Below are positions 23,814 through 34,001 of a DNA stretch of 64,000 nucleotides, in pieces. Below the pieces are notes generated by a model. The model ran no database searches and was not told the origin of the DNA. It saw only the letters and a program-made list of their open reading frames with translations. How positions within the stretch are numbered: position 1 is the first letter of the stretch; every line of letters begins with the position of its first letter. The stretch spans positions 24,682,501 through 24,746,500 of the forward strand of contig NC_068561.1 of assembly GCF_022201045.2 (NCBI RefSeq). Reading direction: 5' to 3'. Origin of the DNA: Citrus sinensis. Taxonomy: Eukaryota; Streptophyta; Magnoliopsida; Sapindales; Rutaceae. The position numbers and the translations under genes are program-made.

Positions 23814-24686
23814 TTGTTTCAAAGTATTTATGCATGTTTATTTTATTTTATTTTTCAGAAAATGACTTCCATCAACCCATTATTAATTATCCTTGTTAAA
23901 AATGAACTCACTGGCGAAAATTATTTAGATTGGAAACGCAATCTATTTAATATTCTCACTGCTAAGGGAAGCAAATATGTGTTGACCCAGCCTTGCCCTC
24001 CTGAACCATCGTTATACGATTATAGAAATCAGAGAGAGCCTTATGAGAAATGGTGCGAAGCTAACAAAATGGCTAAGCGCTATATAATGGCTTCGATTTC
24101 TGTGGAACTGCATAAGAAACATCGGAGCATGGAAACAGCCACTGAAATAATGGCTAGTATTCATCAGATGTTTGGGCAAAATACCCATTTTGCCAGAGAA
24201 GCAGCATTAAAACGTATTACGGATACCCAGATGGAAGAGGGCACAAAAGTTCGTGATCATGTCCTCAAAATGATGGACTATTTGAATGAGGTAGAGATTC
24301 ATGGTGTTCAAATCAATGATAAATCAAAGATTAACATGGTGATTGAATCTTTACCTGATACATTCAAAGAGTTTAAGGTCAGCTATATCTTAAACAATAA
24401 AGATATAACCTTAATTGAATTAATGCACGAACTACATGCTATAGAAGAATTCTATTATAGCAGAAAACTTCCTGAAAAAGGATTCTCTTCAAGGCTTAAG
24501 TCGAAAGACAAGAATGAGCAAGCAAGAGTTGGGATCGGCAAACTGTCCACTAAAAGAAGTGGCAAGCCAAAAGGCAAGTGTTACAAATGTGGACAGAAGG
24601 GTCACTGGAAAAAAGATTGTCCTAAGATTATTAAAATCAGGTATAGGAAATCTTTAAGCTTCCTAATTAGTTCAGATTTCTATTGA
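23814..24686 (+). pseudogene. gag of the copia element (fossil)
   Basis: Copia-type gag, open for about 290 codons: NELTGENYLDWKRNLFNILT near the start (UBN2-like domain) and the zinc knuckle CYKCGQKGHWKKDC near the end. This is the best-kept part of the element. Confidence 0.85.
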
Positions 24687-26092
24687 TTCATACAATAATG
24701 AATTCTGAGATAACTAATCTTATTTATAATTCATTTATTTGGTTTTCAGGAAACCAAGAGATTAAGTGAAGAAAGCTTCAAACAGCAGTTGAGGACATGC
24801 TAGTTTATATCAATTGAAAGACTAGATCAATTTTACAAGACTTTCGTTTTGATATTTGTCTTTATTTTTCCAATTATTAGAGGAATATTAATTTCGGTGA
24901 CTTGTTTTAATAAACAGGAGTACACTGTTATTTTTTGATCCTCTGTTTATTATTTATTTTGGTTATTTATAAAGACAATTTATATCATATAAGTCCATTG
25001 ATCTATTCAAAGTAAGATATAATGATAAAGAGTATATGCATTTATCTAAGAAAAGAAACGTTTCTTCAAACCAAAATTACCTCTGATATTTATGCTTAAG
25101 TCATATAAACTATAATAAGATTTTAAGAAAATGATTAATGATAGACTTGTTGGCCTATTAAGATTGATCATTGTAACTCTATAAATCTTATTTAGAAAAG
25201 TAATATGACAAGGATGCTCTGTTTGAGCTAAAAGCATAACATTGTATTTGATGATTTAGCGCATACAAATGTATACGGACTAATCAGTTTACATGTTATA
25301 AGAGGTTGTGAGTATTCTATCAAACTTGTTGATGAATATTCATTTTATTTATGTTTGTCTAAGTGCGTCATGATTCCATTGCTTTTGAAATTCAAAAGAG
25401 TACATGGATAAGACAGAAGCAATTAGACAGGAACATAAAAGAACATCGATATGATCAAAACAAAGAATATCTCTATGGAGAATTCAAGTACTATTTGGTT
25501 GTTAATGAACACTATAATTCAATAGTGTAATTAAATGAAGAAACAAGATTCTTTTGGATAAGACAAGATATATACTAAGTGGTTTATCATTTACCTTTTT
25601 TATTCCAGATACTAGTATTTAAAACTATAAAGTTTATTGAACTTAATTTCATCTATCTCGGTGTCTACTACTCTAAGAAATTATGAAAAAGTCACAAACA
25701 TGGTTTGAGACACATTCGTATTTGGAGTTTACTAGTATTTCTACTAGAATCAGAGATAGAGAAGATGGATTCGTGTTCAGAAGCTTGCATGTTTTAGGTA
25801 TCTTAAAGGAATAAGGGAAAGTCTGGATTATAGTCCTCAAGATAGGAATGTATTTATAGAAATATTCTTTACTTTCTTTGAGGAAGACTATATAATGACT
25901 TATAACCTAAGAGTAAGGTAAAACTAGAGAAATAAAAGAGATTAGGTTGATGCTCAGCTTTCAACACCTGTTATAAAATAGGAAGAACAGCAACAACCAG
26001 CTGATCAGCACAGGATTATCCTTGAACAACCATCACTTTTAGAACCTTGTCGTAGTGGGAGGGTAACTAGGTTACCTGCGAGATACATATTT
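24687..26092 (+). pseudogene. Degenerate protease/integrase zone of the copia element (fossil)
   Basis: By position between gag and reverse transcriptase this should carry protease and integrase. Only scattered short open stretches remain and no catalytic motif is legible, so it is heavily broken. Confidence 0.6.
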
Positions 26093-27481
26093 TTGGGAGA
26101 AACCTATATGGCTATCTCAGATGAACATGTACAAAATCCCACTAGTTACAACGAAGCTCTAATAGATAGAGATGTTAAATTTTGGAAAAAGGCCATGAAT
26201 CAAGAAATGGAATCTGTGTATTCCAATAAAGTCTGGGAACTTGTAGAAGCACCAAATGGAGTAAAACCTATAGGCTGCAAGTGGATCTACAAGAGAAAAA
26301 GAGGAGTAGATGGAATGGTGGAAACATTTAAAGCAAGATTAGTAGCCGAAGGGTTTACTCAGAAAGAAGTAATCGATTATGAGGAAACCTTTTCCACGGT
26401 TGCTATGCTTAAATCCATCAGGATTCTGCTCTCCATTGCTGCAGTGCTAGATTATGAAATTTGGCAAATGGATGTCAAGACTGCCTTTCTTAACGGGCAT
26501 CTTGAAGAAAACATCTACATGCAGCAACCAGATGGATTTATACAAAAAGGCCAAGAACACATGGTATGTAAGTTGCAGAGATCCATTTATGGATTGAAGA
26601 AAGCATCCCGGTCATGGAACATCAGATTTGATTAAGCAATTAAATCACTTGGATTCATTCAGAACATTGATGAACCATGTGTGTACAAGAAAATTCAGGA
26701 AAAATTTGTAGCCTTCCTAGTTCTTTGTGTAGACAATATTCTCCTGATTGGAAACGATATAGGAGTATTGACTACAATAAAGATTTGGTTAGCAAAATAA
26801 TTTGATATGAAAGACCTGGGGGAGGCAAGTTATATTCTTGGTATCAAGTTACTACGAGACCGGAAGAATAAAACTTTAGCCTTGTCTCAAGCGGTCTATA
26901 TCGATAAGATATTGGCTAGATTTAGCATGGAAAATTCCAAGATTGGTTTATTACCATTCAGACATGGAATTACATTCTCTAAGGATCAATCACCTAAAAC
27001 ATCTAAAGAGATAGAGAGAATGAGACGAGTTCCCTATGCAGACGCTGTGGGAAGTCTCGTGTATGCCATGCTTTGCACTAGGCCAGACATCTGTTTTGCG
27101 ATAGGGATGGTTAGCAGATATCAATTTAATCTTGGACCTCAATACTGGACTGCAGTCAAGCATATTATAAAGTATCTGAAAAGAACTAAAAATTATATGC
27201 TTGTGTATTCTGGTGATGAACTCATTCCAGTGGGTTATACTGATTCTGACTTTATGTCAGATAAGGATTCCAGAAAATCAACTTCCGGCTATGTGTTTAC
27301 ATTGGGAAGTGGAGCTATTAGTTGGATGAGTGTGAAACAATCTTGTATCACAGACTCAACAACTAAAGCTGAATATGTGGCTACATCTGAAGCTGCAAAA
27401 GAAGCTATATGGCTCCGCAAGTTCCTACGAAATCTTGAGGTGGTACCTGTTGTAACTGCACCCCTTAAACTATTTATGTGA
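26093..27481 (+). pseudogene. Reverse transcriptase and RNase H of the copia element (fossil)
   Basis: Two long open stretches. The first has copia reverse-transcriptase landmarks (WKKAMNQEMES, WIYKRKRG, KARLVAEGFTQ, WQMDVKTAFLNG, IYGLKKASRSWN). The second has MKDLGEASYILGI, then RNase H landmarks (GYTDSDFMSDKDSRKSTSGY, TKAEYVATSEAAKEAIWL). Broken in a few places. Confidence 0.85.
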
Positions 27482-27726
27482 TAATGGTGGTGCGGTAGCT
27501 CAATCTAAGGAACCAAGGAACCACAAGAAACAAAACATATTGAAAGGAAGTATCATCTTATAAGAGAATAGTGTAGAAATGTTATATGACAGTACCCCAA
27601 ATGGCATTAGATGCTAAATGGCAGATCTTATTACAATGGCCATTAGTGGGAAACCTTTATAACCTGCACTTAGAGCCCTAGAGCATGTGCAATATGCCAG
27701 ATATGCTTTGAGAGCTAGTGGGAGAT

Positions 27727-29272
27727 TGTTGGGAAAATATGCTCTTTAAAAGCATATGTGTTTATTTAATTGTAATAAACTATTTTTCTGATTAATAAAA
27801 TAAATGAGGTATTTTATTCAAATATCTTAATTGCATTAATACTTGTATTAAAGTCTATTTAATCATATTATATGTATTTATGTGATCACCATGTGGATTC
27901 ACAGAAGACATAAATACAAGTTATCTTATGATTAAATAAATTTAGTTCGCAGTTGATAAATAAAGTTGGGCACTTTATTTAGGTATAGACTGTAATAAAT
28001 TCATTGAATGGTTTGTCTTAATCATGTATGAATTTATTGATGTAGTACGACTACATTGAACAGGATCACATATGAGATTTAATTAACTTTGTAATAACTG
28101 TCAGACTTATTAAATCTCATAGGCGTTGATTTTACTGTAATCTTAATCTTGAGTTAATTATGATTTCATGATTGTGATTGTTATTTCATTTGAGTTACCA
28201 ATGGGCACGACACATCCTTGTGGTCAAGATTACCCGGTATCTTGGTGGGAGCAATTATGAGTATTGGAGTTATGGATTAACAATATAGAATTTGTACAAC
28301 ACATCTCTTGATAGGTTTTCGGTACTTGATCATAGAATTCTCTGGCCAAAGTGTGTCAACATATTTAGTATGTTGAAAATGATCATTAGAGAAAATCAGT
28401 AAGGATCAAGGAATAAGATGTTATTAAATTGATTGAACAGTTGAGATATCAATTTAATTAACGATGTGGTACAAAGGATTGTGCAGTAAAGAAATCAATG
28501 TGGCTTGGGACGAATTATTATTCGAGCATACAATTATGGAAGTCAGTTCCAATCTTTTAGTGGAGTAGATTTGGAATTAAATAATTGGGCTAGTTTAATT
28601 ACAGGCCTAATTATTGTAGCCACTATTGTATGTTCCCAAATGATCCCCGGGTTAGCTCATTTAATTGACTGCACCACTACTGGACTAATAAGTAAGATAA
28701 CTAGCTATTTGGGTCAAAAGCCTAAATATATCATTTAGTGGGAGGCTCCATTTAATTAGCTTTTGTATAAGGGGCCTTATGTTATTTTACAAGGTGGGTC
28801 CCCTATTGAAAAAGCAAATAAACGTGAGTTTTGTTTTTTGATTATTTGGAGCCTAGGGTTTTCACTAAAGGATGATATAAAAGGCTTATTTTTCCCAAAA
28901 GAAAAGAAAAAAGCCACTATATACAGATCAGAGAATAAGATTTTTCTCTCCATTGTTGAGAGAAAAATTTTCTCGTGCTAGTTGCTTTGGTAGTGATAAA
29001 GGCGCCCACACGTCAAGTGCAGATCGAACCTGAGTCATAACCTGGAAGATCATTGGAGACAGTTCGTGATCTAACAAGCGTGGTGGTGACGGATCGTGAT
29101 CTAACAGGAGTGGTGGTGGCGGATCGTGATCTAGGAGCCTAAATCACTTCAGCAGAAAAAACCAACTCAGATTTTCAAGGTACGATTTCTAGAATACAAA
29201 TTCTTATATATTATATGAGAGTGATCTTCAAAAGGTTTAATAAAAATTAAAAAACCTAATTTTTCCCCAACA
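27727..29272 (+). repeat. 3' LTR of the copia element
   Basis: 1,546 bp, the same length as the 5' LTR and almost identical to it. The threefold 30-bp repeat is at 29062-29138. Followed by TAATA. Confidence 0.92.
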
Positions 29273-29424
29273 TAATATACATATCCCCTCGGGTGTTTGA
29301 ATAATTCATATTCAATTTGTATTTATTAGTATGCATGTATATTGGTTGGCGCATGTAAATGAAATCTGTATGTCGAAACTTGCATGCAAAGGCCACGTGA
29401 AGCACATCTAAATGGGGCCGTGTG

Positions 29425-29759
29425 TAGAGATGGCAAAACTCCGGGCCGGGTCTGGGTCTGGGCCAGATTTTAATCTGGGTACCTGAATTTTATATTTTTT
29501 AATATTTTATGTGTATATATTTTTTATTTTTTAGTAATTTTATAAGTTTTAAATTTATTTCAATAAAATTTGATATGAAAATATAAACTTAAGTGTTTAA
29601 AACTTTATATATGTATAATAAATGAGTCAAATAAATATAAAATATTTAAAATAATATATATTTTATAATTTTTTTAATAAAATCCGGGTTCCGGAGTTAT
29701 CAAGTATGCCCAAGACTGACCCGGCTTCATACCCGGGTCGGGTATTTTTGCCACCTCTA
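29425..29759. mobile_element. hAT-type MITE, 335 bp, exact 8-bp target duplication
   Basis: Ends TAGAGATGGCAAAA and TTTTTGCCACCTCTA are inverted, with G/C-rich subterminal CCGGGTC-type units on both sides. It is flanked by GCCGTGTG at 29417-29424 and 29760-29767, the 8-bp signature of hAT transposition. No transposase is present. Confidence 0.85.
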
Positions 29760-29776
29760 GCCGTGTGTAGCATTTA

Positions 29777-30035
29777 GAGTGCGTTTCGTATTGAGGTTGG
29801 AACGCTACAGCAGTAAAGTGTTTGGTAAACACTAACTGCGATAACTTGAAAGCTACGTTGATATGATTTTTCACTTGTATAATAGAGAATCTATTATATC
29901 TTTAATAATCTTGTTAAAATTATTATTTAAAATTTATATTTACTACATATTATAAACTTTTATTTTATAAGTACAACTTTTTTTCTACAGCAGCTGTAAC
30001 TTAAAAGATACAACACCTCAATCTCAAACACACCC
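29777..30035. mobile_element. Tourist-like MITE, copy 2
   Basis: 259 bp, ends GAGTGCGTTTCG and CAAACACACCC, TTA on both sides. Interior matches the copies at 17619 and 33670. It lies only 9 bp beyond the target duplication of the hAT MITE. Confidence 0.8.
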
Positions 30036-30593
30036 TTAATTTTGCTTTAATTTATTAATTTAAAATCTGTGAATGGCCAGAATCAGTTTAGATATATTAT
30101 GAGTCAGTTAATGATATTCCTTTTAAAAGAATTACTCTTAAGTGTACTGTAAAAATAATTAATTGTGAAAAGAATTAAACATGTGTTTGGTAAAATTTAT
30201 TTGTAAAAGTACTGTAAATTTTCAAAGCAATCATATATATTTGATAAATATTAGTTTTAAACTGCTATAAGAATATACATAATTAAAAAAGATATAATGT
30301 TGGAATAAAATTTATTTAAACATGTATATAAAATATCTTTGTTATTGTATACATACAATATTTGATAATTAAAATAAATATTTTATATTATTAATTTTAT
30401 TTAGTAATAGGTAATAATCTCTTTAAAATTAATGATTTGATTTCTTAATTGACAATCTGGTTTTAAGAATCACTTTTATACTTAATAAAATTTTCTCTCT
30501 CTTTATATATATAAATTAATGTAGGGCACGATTTTTCTCACCAAAATAGGTGAAAAACATTAATAAATGTTAAAAAAGAAAATGGAATTGATT
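30036..30593. other. Intergenic, no gene seen
   Basis: AT-rich sequence with no recognisable coding region. Confidence 0.45.
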
Positions 30594-30665
30594 CAAACCC
30601 GACTCGAATCGAAGAGGCAATCTTCTGATCTGGAGGTGGACGAGCCACCATGGCGCCGCGGATGC
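30594..30665 (-). pseudogene. tRNA-Trp (CCA)-derived relic
   Basis: A 72-nt minus-strand block aligns without gaps to plant nuclear tRNA-Trp, from memory of that gene: ATCCG at positions 3-7, GGCGC.ATGGT in the D arm, CTCCAGATCAGAAG around a CCA anticodon, TTCGATTC in the T loop, GTCGGGTT near the 3' end. Several acceptor, D-stem and anticodon-stem pairs are lost, so it is unlikely to be a working tRNA. It could be a decayed tRNA gene or the head of a tRNA-derived SINE. Confidence 0.65.
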
Positions 30666-31161
30666 ACCTTTCCACGTAAGTACAATATTGTCTTTTTAAT
30701 TTCGGTATAAAATCTGAAACTAAAATTCATTATCACAACTATGTACCATTTGAAACCTGAAACTTTGTTACGATTAAAAGGGTCTCGGCTAGTCTATTTA
30801 AAGATCACCGATGATAGGGGATCTAATATTTTATTTCTTGTATGATAAGATTCAATAATTAATTCGTGTATCCATCTTCAACCCTCTTGTGTGTCGGGTT
30901 GTTCCTAGTCCAATCATAATAAATAATGTCACAATCTGTTGTAACCAAGAACCTAATTAAAATACTTATTTTTAATTTAATGCATGATGTTTGCTTGTTC
31001 TATGAATCCCTTCCACTAGTTTATATTCATTTTGCATTAATTTCTCCGCTTATCACCTAAATCAAATTGGTTTTATACATATAAATGCCATGTGAAGCTT
31101 GTCGCGATATATGTACCCATTTGGCCCGGCTGAAGCAATTGAACTTTGCTTTATTTTAGTA

Positions 31162-31192
31162 CTAGGAAATAGAACCGCGCTTCGCGCAGCTT
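31162..31192 (-). mobile_element. Possible Helitron 3' terminus
   Basis: The minus strand reads a small GC-rich hairpin (CTGCGCGAAGCGCGG), a short spacer, then CTAG followed by T. That is the usual Helitron 3' ending and insertion context. I could not find the matching 5' TC end, so the element's extent is unknown; it may reach into the AT-rich DNA to 31.8 kb. Confidence 0.35.
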
Positions 31193-32280
31193 AAATGGCA
31201 AATTCCACATAAATAATTTTAATATGATTTTAATCAAATTATTCTTTCATCAAATTTAACTACCCTCTATTTTTTAATAATTTACTCATAATACTTCTTT
31301 CTCTCTCTCAATAATAATGATATAAAAAGTAGTATAATATTATTTGAAGAAGATGAAGCCACCTCTCAATATTGAAAAGAAAGAATAATAATCTTGTTCA
31401 AAGAATAAGAATCTCATTTTTAAGAGCCTTTTAAAACTCTTAAAGCGGTACTAAATGTTCGAATGAAAGTGTCATCCTCTCTCTTCAATATTAAACAATG
31501 AGAAGTGTTGTTTCCTTTGAAAAATCTTAGTTGGAGCCTTTAAGATAATATTATATTGTTATTTTTTAAAATCTTATTATTATAAAACAGAAATAAGTGC
31601 TATAATTGCTATTGTCTTGATGGAAGAAATTTATTTTTTATTTGAAGAGTTTTTTGAAACAGTGTTTACCTTTTCACTCTTCTATTTGCCACATAAATAA
31701 ATATATAAGTATTTAAAAAAAATAAAATTATTAGAGTAATACTCTTATTAACGTGACTCTTCAAATAAAAAGATTTAGAATGTTTTGTTCTAACTCAAAT
31801 ATTTTACCACTAAAACCACATGTTCGGTGCTGAGTATGTTTCCAAGAGTCAAGCTACCATTCTTTCCCAAGTTGAAATTACACCGTGATTTTCTCCAATT
31901 GTGTTTTCCCAACTTTATTTGACCTGAAGAGTGAAAAATTTCTTCCCAATAGGGGAGCTCGAAAACATTAAGATTCGCAAAATCTATGAGCAACTTGTCC
32001 TAATAATCATATGGCCCGTCATTAATTACATTGGGTTTCATTTTTCTTCCGATAGTCGTGTAATGATAATACGCAGGACACTTGGGAAAGAGCGGCACAC
32101 AAGTTACTCATGCTCTCTTGAGTATTGCCATTCGATGTTTGACTTCTTAAAGCACCAACGTCAGTCAAGTCCTAGAAAGAAGAGCCTGCAATGGATTCTT
32201 AATTTTTAAATGCGTAATAATACTAATAATAATAAGGTGAGTTATGTTCTTATCTAATTCTAGGAGAAAGAAAAGCCTGC
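31193..32280. other. Intergenic, no gene seen
   Basis: AT-rich. A CCTGCAATGGATTCTT tract (about 32187-32202) recurs at 32276-32291, at the edge of the P450 fragment, and is probably a small local duplication of its end. Confidence 0.45.
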
Positions 32281-32680
32281 AATGGATTCTTCATCACAAC
32301 GGTAACTTTTGCTTCTCAGTCAAATCAACCTCATCACCATCCACAGCCTTCCACTTAAAATTCCAAACCAAATTAGCCACAAAATACTCCAAATGAAGCA
32401 TAGCCAAACCAAAACCGGTGCAGATTCTCCTGCTAGCTCCAAATGGCATCATCTTAATTTCCCTACTCCCCGTTATGTCAAAATCTCGATCATGATCATT
32501 CAAAAACCTCTCGGGCTGAAATCCCATCGGATCCTCCCAAACTTTCGGATCCCAACCCATGTCGGCCGCCATGAAATTCACACTCCCGTCCTTTGGTATC
32601 ACATACTTATCATCAAGCACGAAATCCTCTGTCATAGTATGGTGATGCCACATCACCTCCTCTAATCCCAACTTCATATG
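32281..32680 (-). pseudogene. CYP89-like P450, C-terminal fragment
   Basis: Roughly the last quarter of a P450 related to the intact gene at 37802-39373: [20 protein letters not shown], then [24 protein letters not shown] and the haem-loop remnant [13 protein letters not shown] (the usual Pro after Cys is Thr), then [17 protein letters not shown]. It shifts out of frame just before the expected C terminus, and the N-terminal three quarters are absent. Non-functional. Confidence 0.85.
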
Positions 32681-32689
32681 TATATATAT

Positions 32690-33600
32690 ATATAGATTTG
32701 AAGAAGCCAAAAGGCACTTAACAAAAAGTTGCATAATTAAATATGAGATTATGACATTAAACTTAGGCCCTAGTGCCATTGATGAGGGAAGATGAAAGAA
32801 CATCTCTTCCTATGTTAATTAATTCATGTATTTTAAGCCACTAAAGTTTAATTGCTAGCATAATAAAATAAATGAATGTTTCAAAAGACTTATAATTAAT
32901 TATTATTAATGGTTACATATTGTTGGAGTTAAATAGAAAGAGGAAGAAATATGTACAAAGAATATCCACCAATATTTTAGATATTTTAGATAATAGAGAA
33001 TATAAAAAGATGAGGTTGAGGGAAGATGAAAGAACCTCTCTTCCTATGTTAATTAGGTGATGTATTTTAAGGCACTAAAGTTTAATTGATAGCATAATAA
33101 ATTTTGAAGAAGCCAAAAGACACTCAACAAAAGGTTGCATAATTAAATATGGGATTATGGCATTAAAATTAGGACTTAGTGGCATTGTTGAGGGAAAATG
33201 AAAGAACCTCTCTTTCTATGTTAATTAATTCATGTATTTTATGCCACTAAAGTTTAATTGCTACCATAATAAAATAAATAAATGTTTCAAAAGACTTATA
33301 ATTAATTATTATTAATGATTACATATTGTTGAATTTAAATAGAAAGAGAAAAAAAAGTACAAAGAATATTCACCAATATTTTAGATATTTTAGATAATAG
33401 CAAATATAAAAAGATGAGGAATGATATATATTAATAAAGTTACTATTTATTAAATGAGTTAAATACAATCAAATTAATTATAAGAAGATGAAAAGTCAAA
33501 TCTAAAAAAAAATTATCTATTTATTAGATAATAGAGAATATACAAAAAAGCAAAATGGTGATGCCACATCACCTCCTCAAGTCTTAACTTTATATAGATA
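32690..33600. repeat. Imperfect tandem duplication beside the P450 fragment
   Basis: A stretch at about 32695-33016 (GAAGAAGCCAAAA, GTTGCATAATTAAATATG, AAAGTTTAATTGCTA, TATTTTAGATATTTTAGATA) is repeated at about 33105-33420, with a partial third copy between (about 33017-33104). A scrap of the P450 coding sequence (GGTGATGCCACATCACCTCC) also recurs, at 32640 and 33554, so the duplicated unit included the broken P450 end. Confidence 0.75.
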
Positions 33601-33669
33601 CATAGATACTCTACGTGGTTAAGGTTAGTATCTGCTAAATAAGATCAACTAGCCAGAGGTGTTCTTTTA

Positions 33670-33943
33670 AGGATGCATTTGAAATTGAGGTTGGGCAGTT
33701 GTAACTTTTAAGCTACAGTACTAAAGTATTTGGTAAACACTAACTACTATAATTTCGAAGATATATTAATATAATTTTTCACTTATATAATAGAAAATTT
33801 ATTATATTTTTAATAATTTTATCAAAATTATTATTTAAAATTTATATTTACTACATATTATTAATTTTTATTTCATAATCACAATTTTTTTTCTACAACA
33901 ATTGTAATTTAATAACTACAACACTTTAATTACAAACACGCCC
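33670..33943. mobile_element. Tourist-like MITE, copy 3
   Basis: 274 bp, ends AGGATGCATTTG and CAAACACGCCC, flanked by TTA and TAA. Same interior as copies 1 and 2. It is the most diverged at its ends. Confidence 0.75.
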
Positions 33944-34001
33944 TAAATGCAGTCAAATCGAATCACTGCAGATTCAGTATTGAGAACAAAAAGTAAAAAT
34001 T

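Larger units (their letters stand above)
20394..29272 (+). mobile_element. Ty1/copia LTR retrotransposon, young LTRs, decayed interior (fossil)
   Basis: An 8.9-kb element with two 1,546-bp LTRs (TGTTGGGAAA...CCCCAACA), a 5-bp TAATA duplication on each side (20389-20393, 29273-29277) and an initiator-tRNA-Met type primer site just after the 5' LTR (TTGGTATCAGAG). The purine tract GTGGGAGATTG precedes the 3' LTR. Part order is leader (with a GC-rich block), gag, degenerate protease/integrase zone, reverse transcriptase, RNase H. Gag-integrase-RT order is copia-type. By eye I found only about four mismatches between the LTRs, implying insertion roughly 0.1 million years ago at usual plant rates. 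The interior is nevertheless broken in several places, most heavily in the protease/integrase zone, so it probably moved with the help of a relative. Confidence 0.9.
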
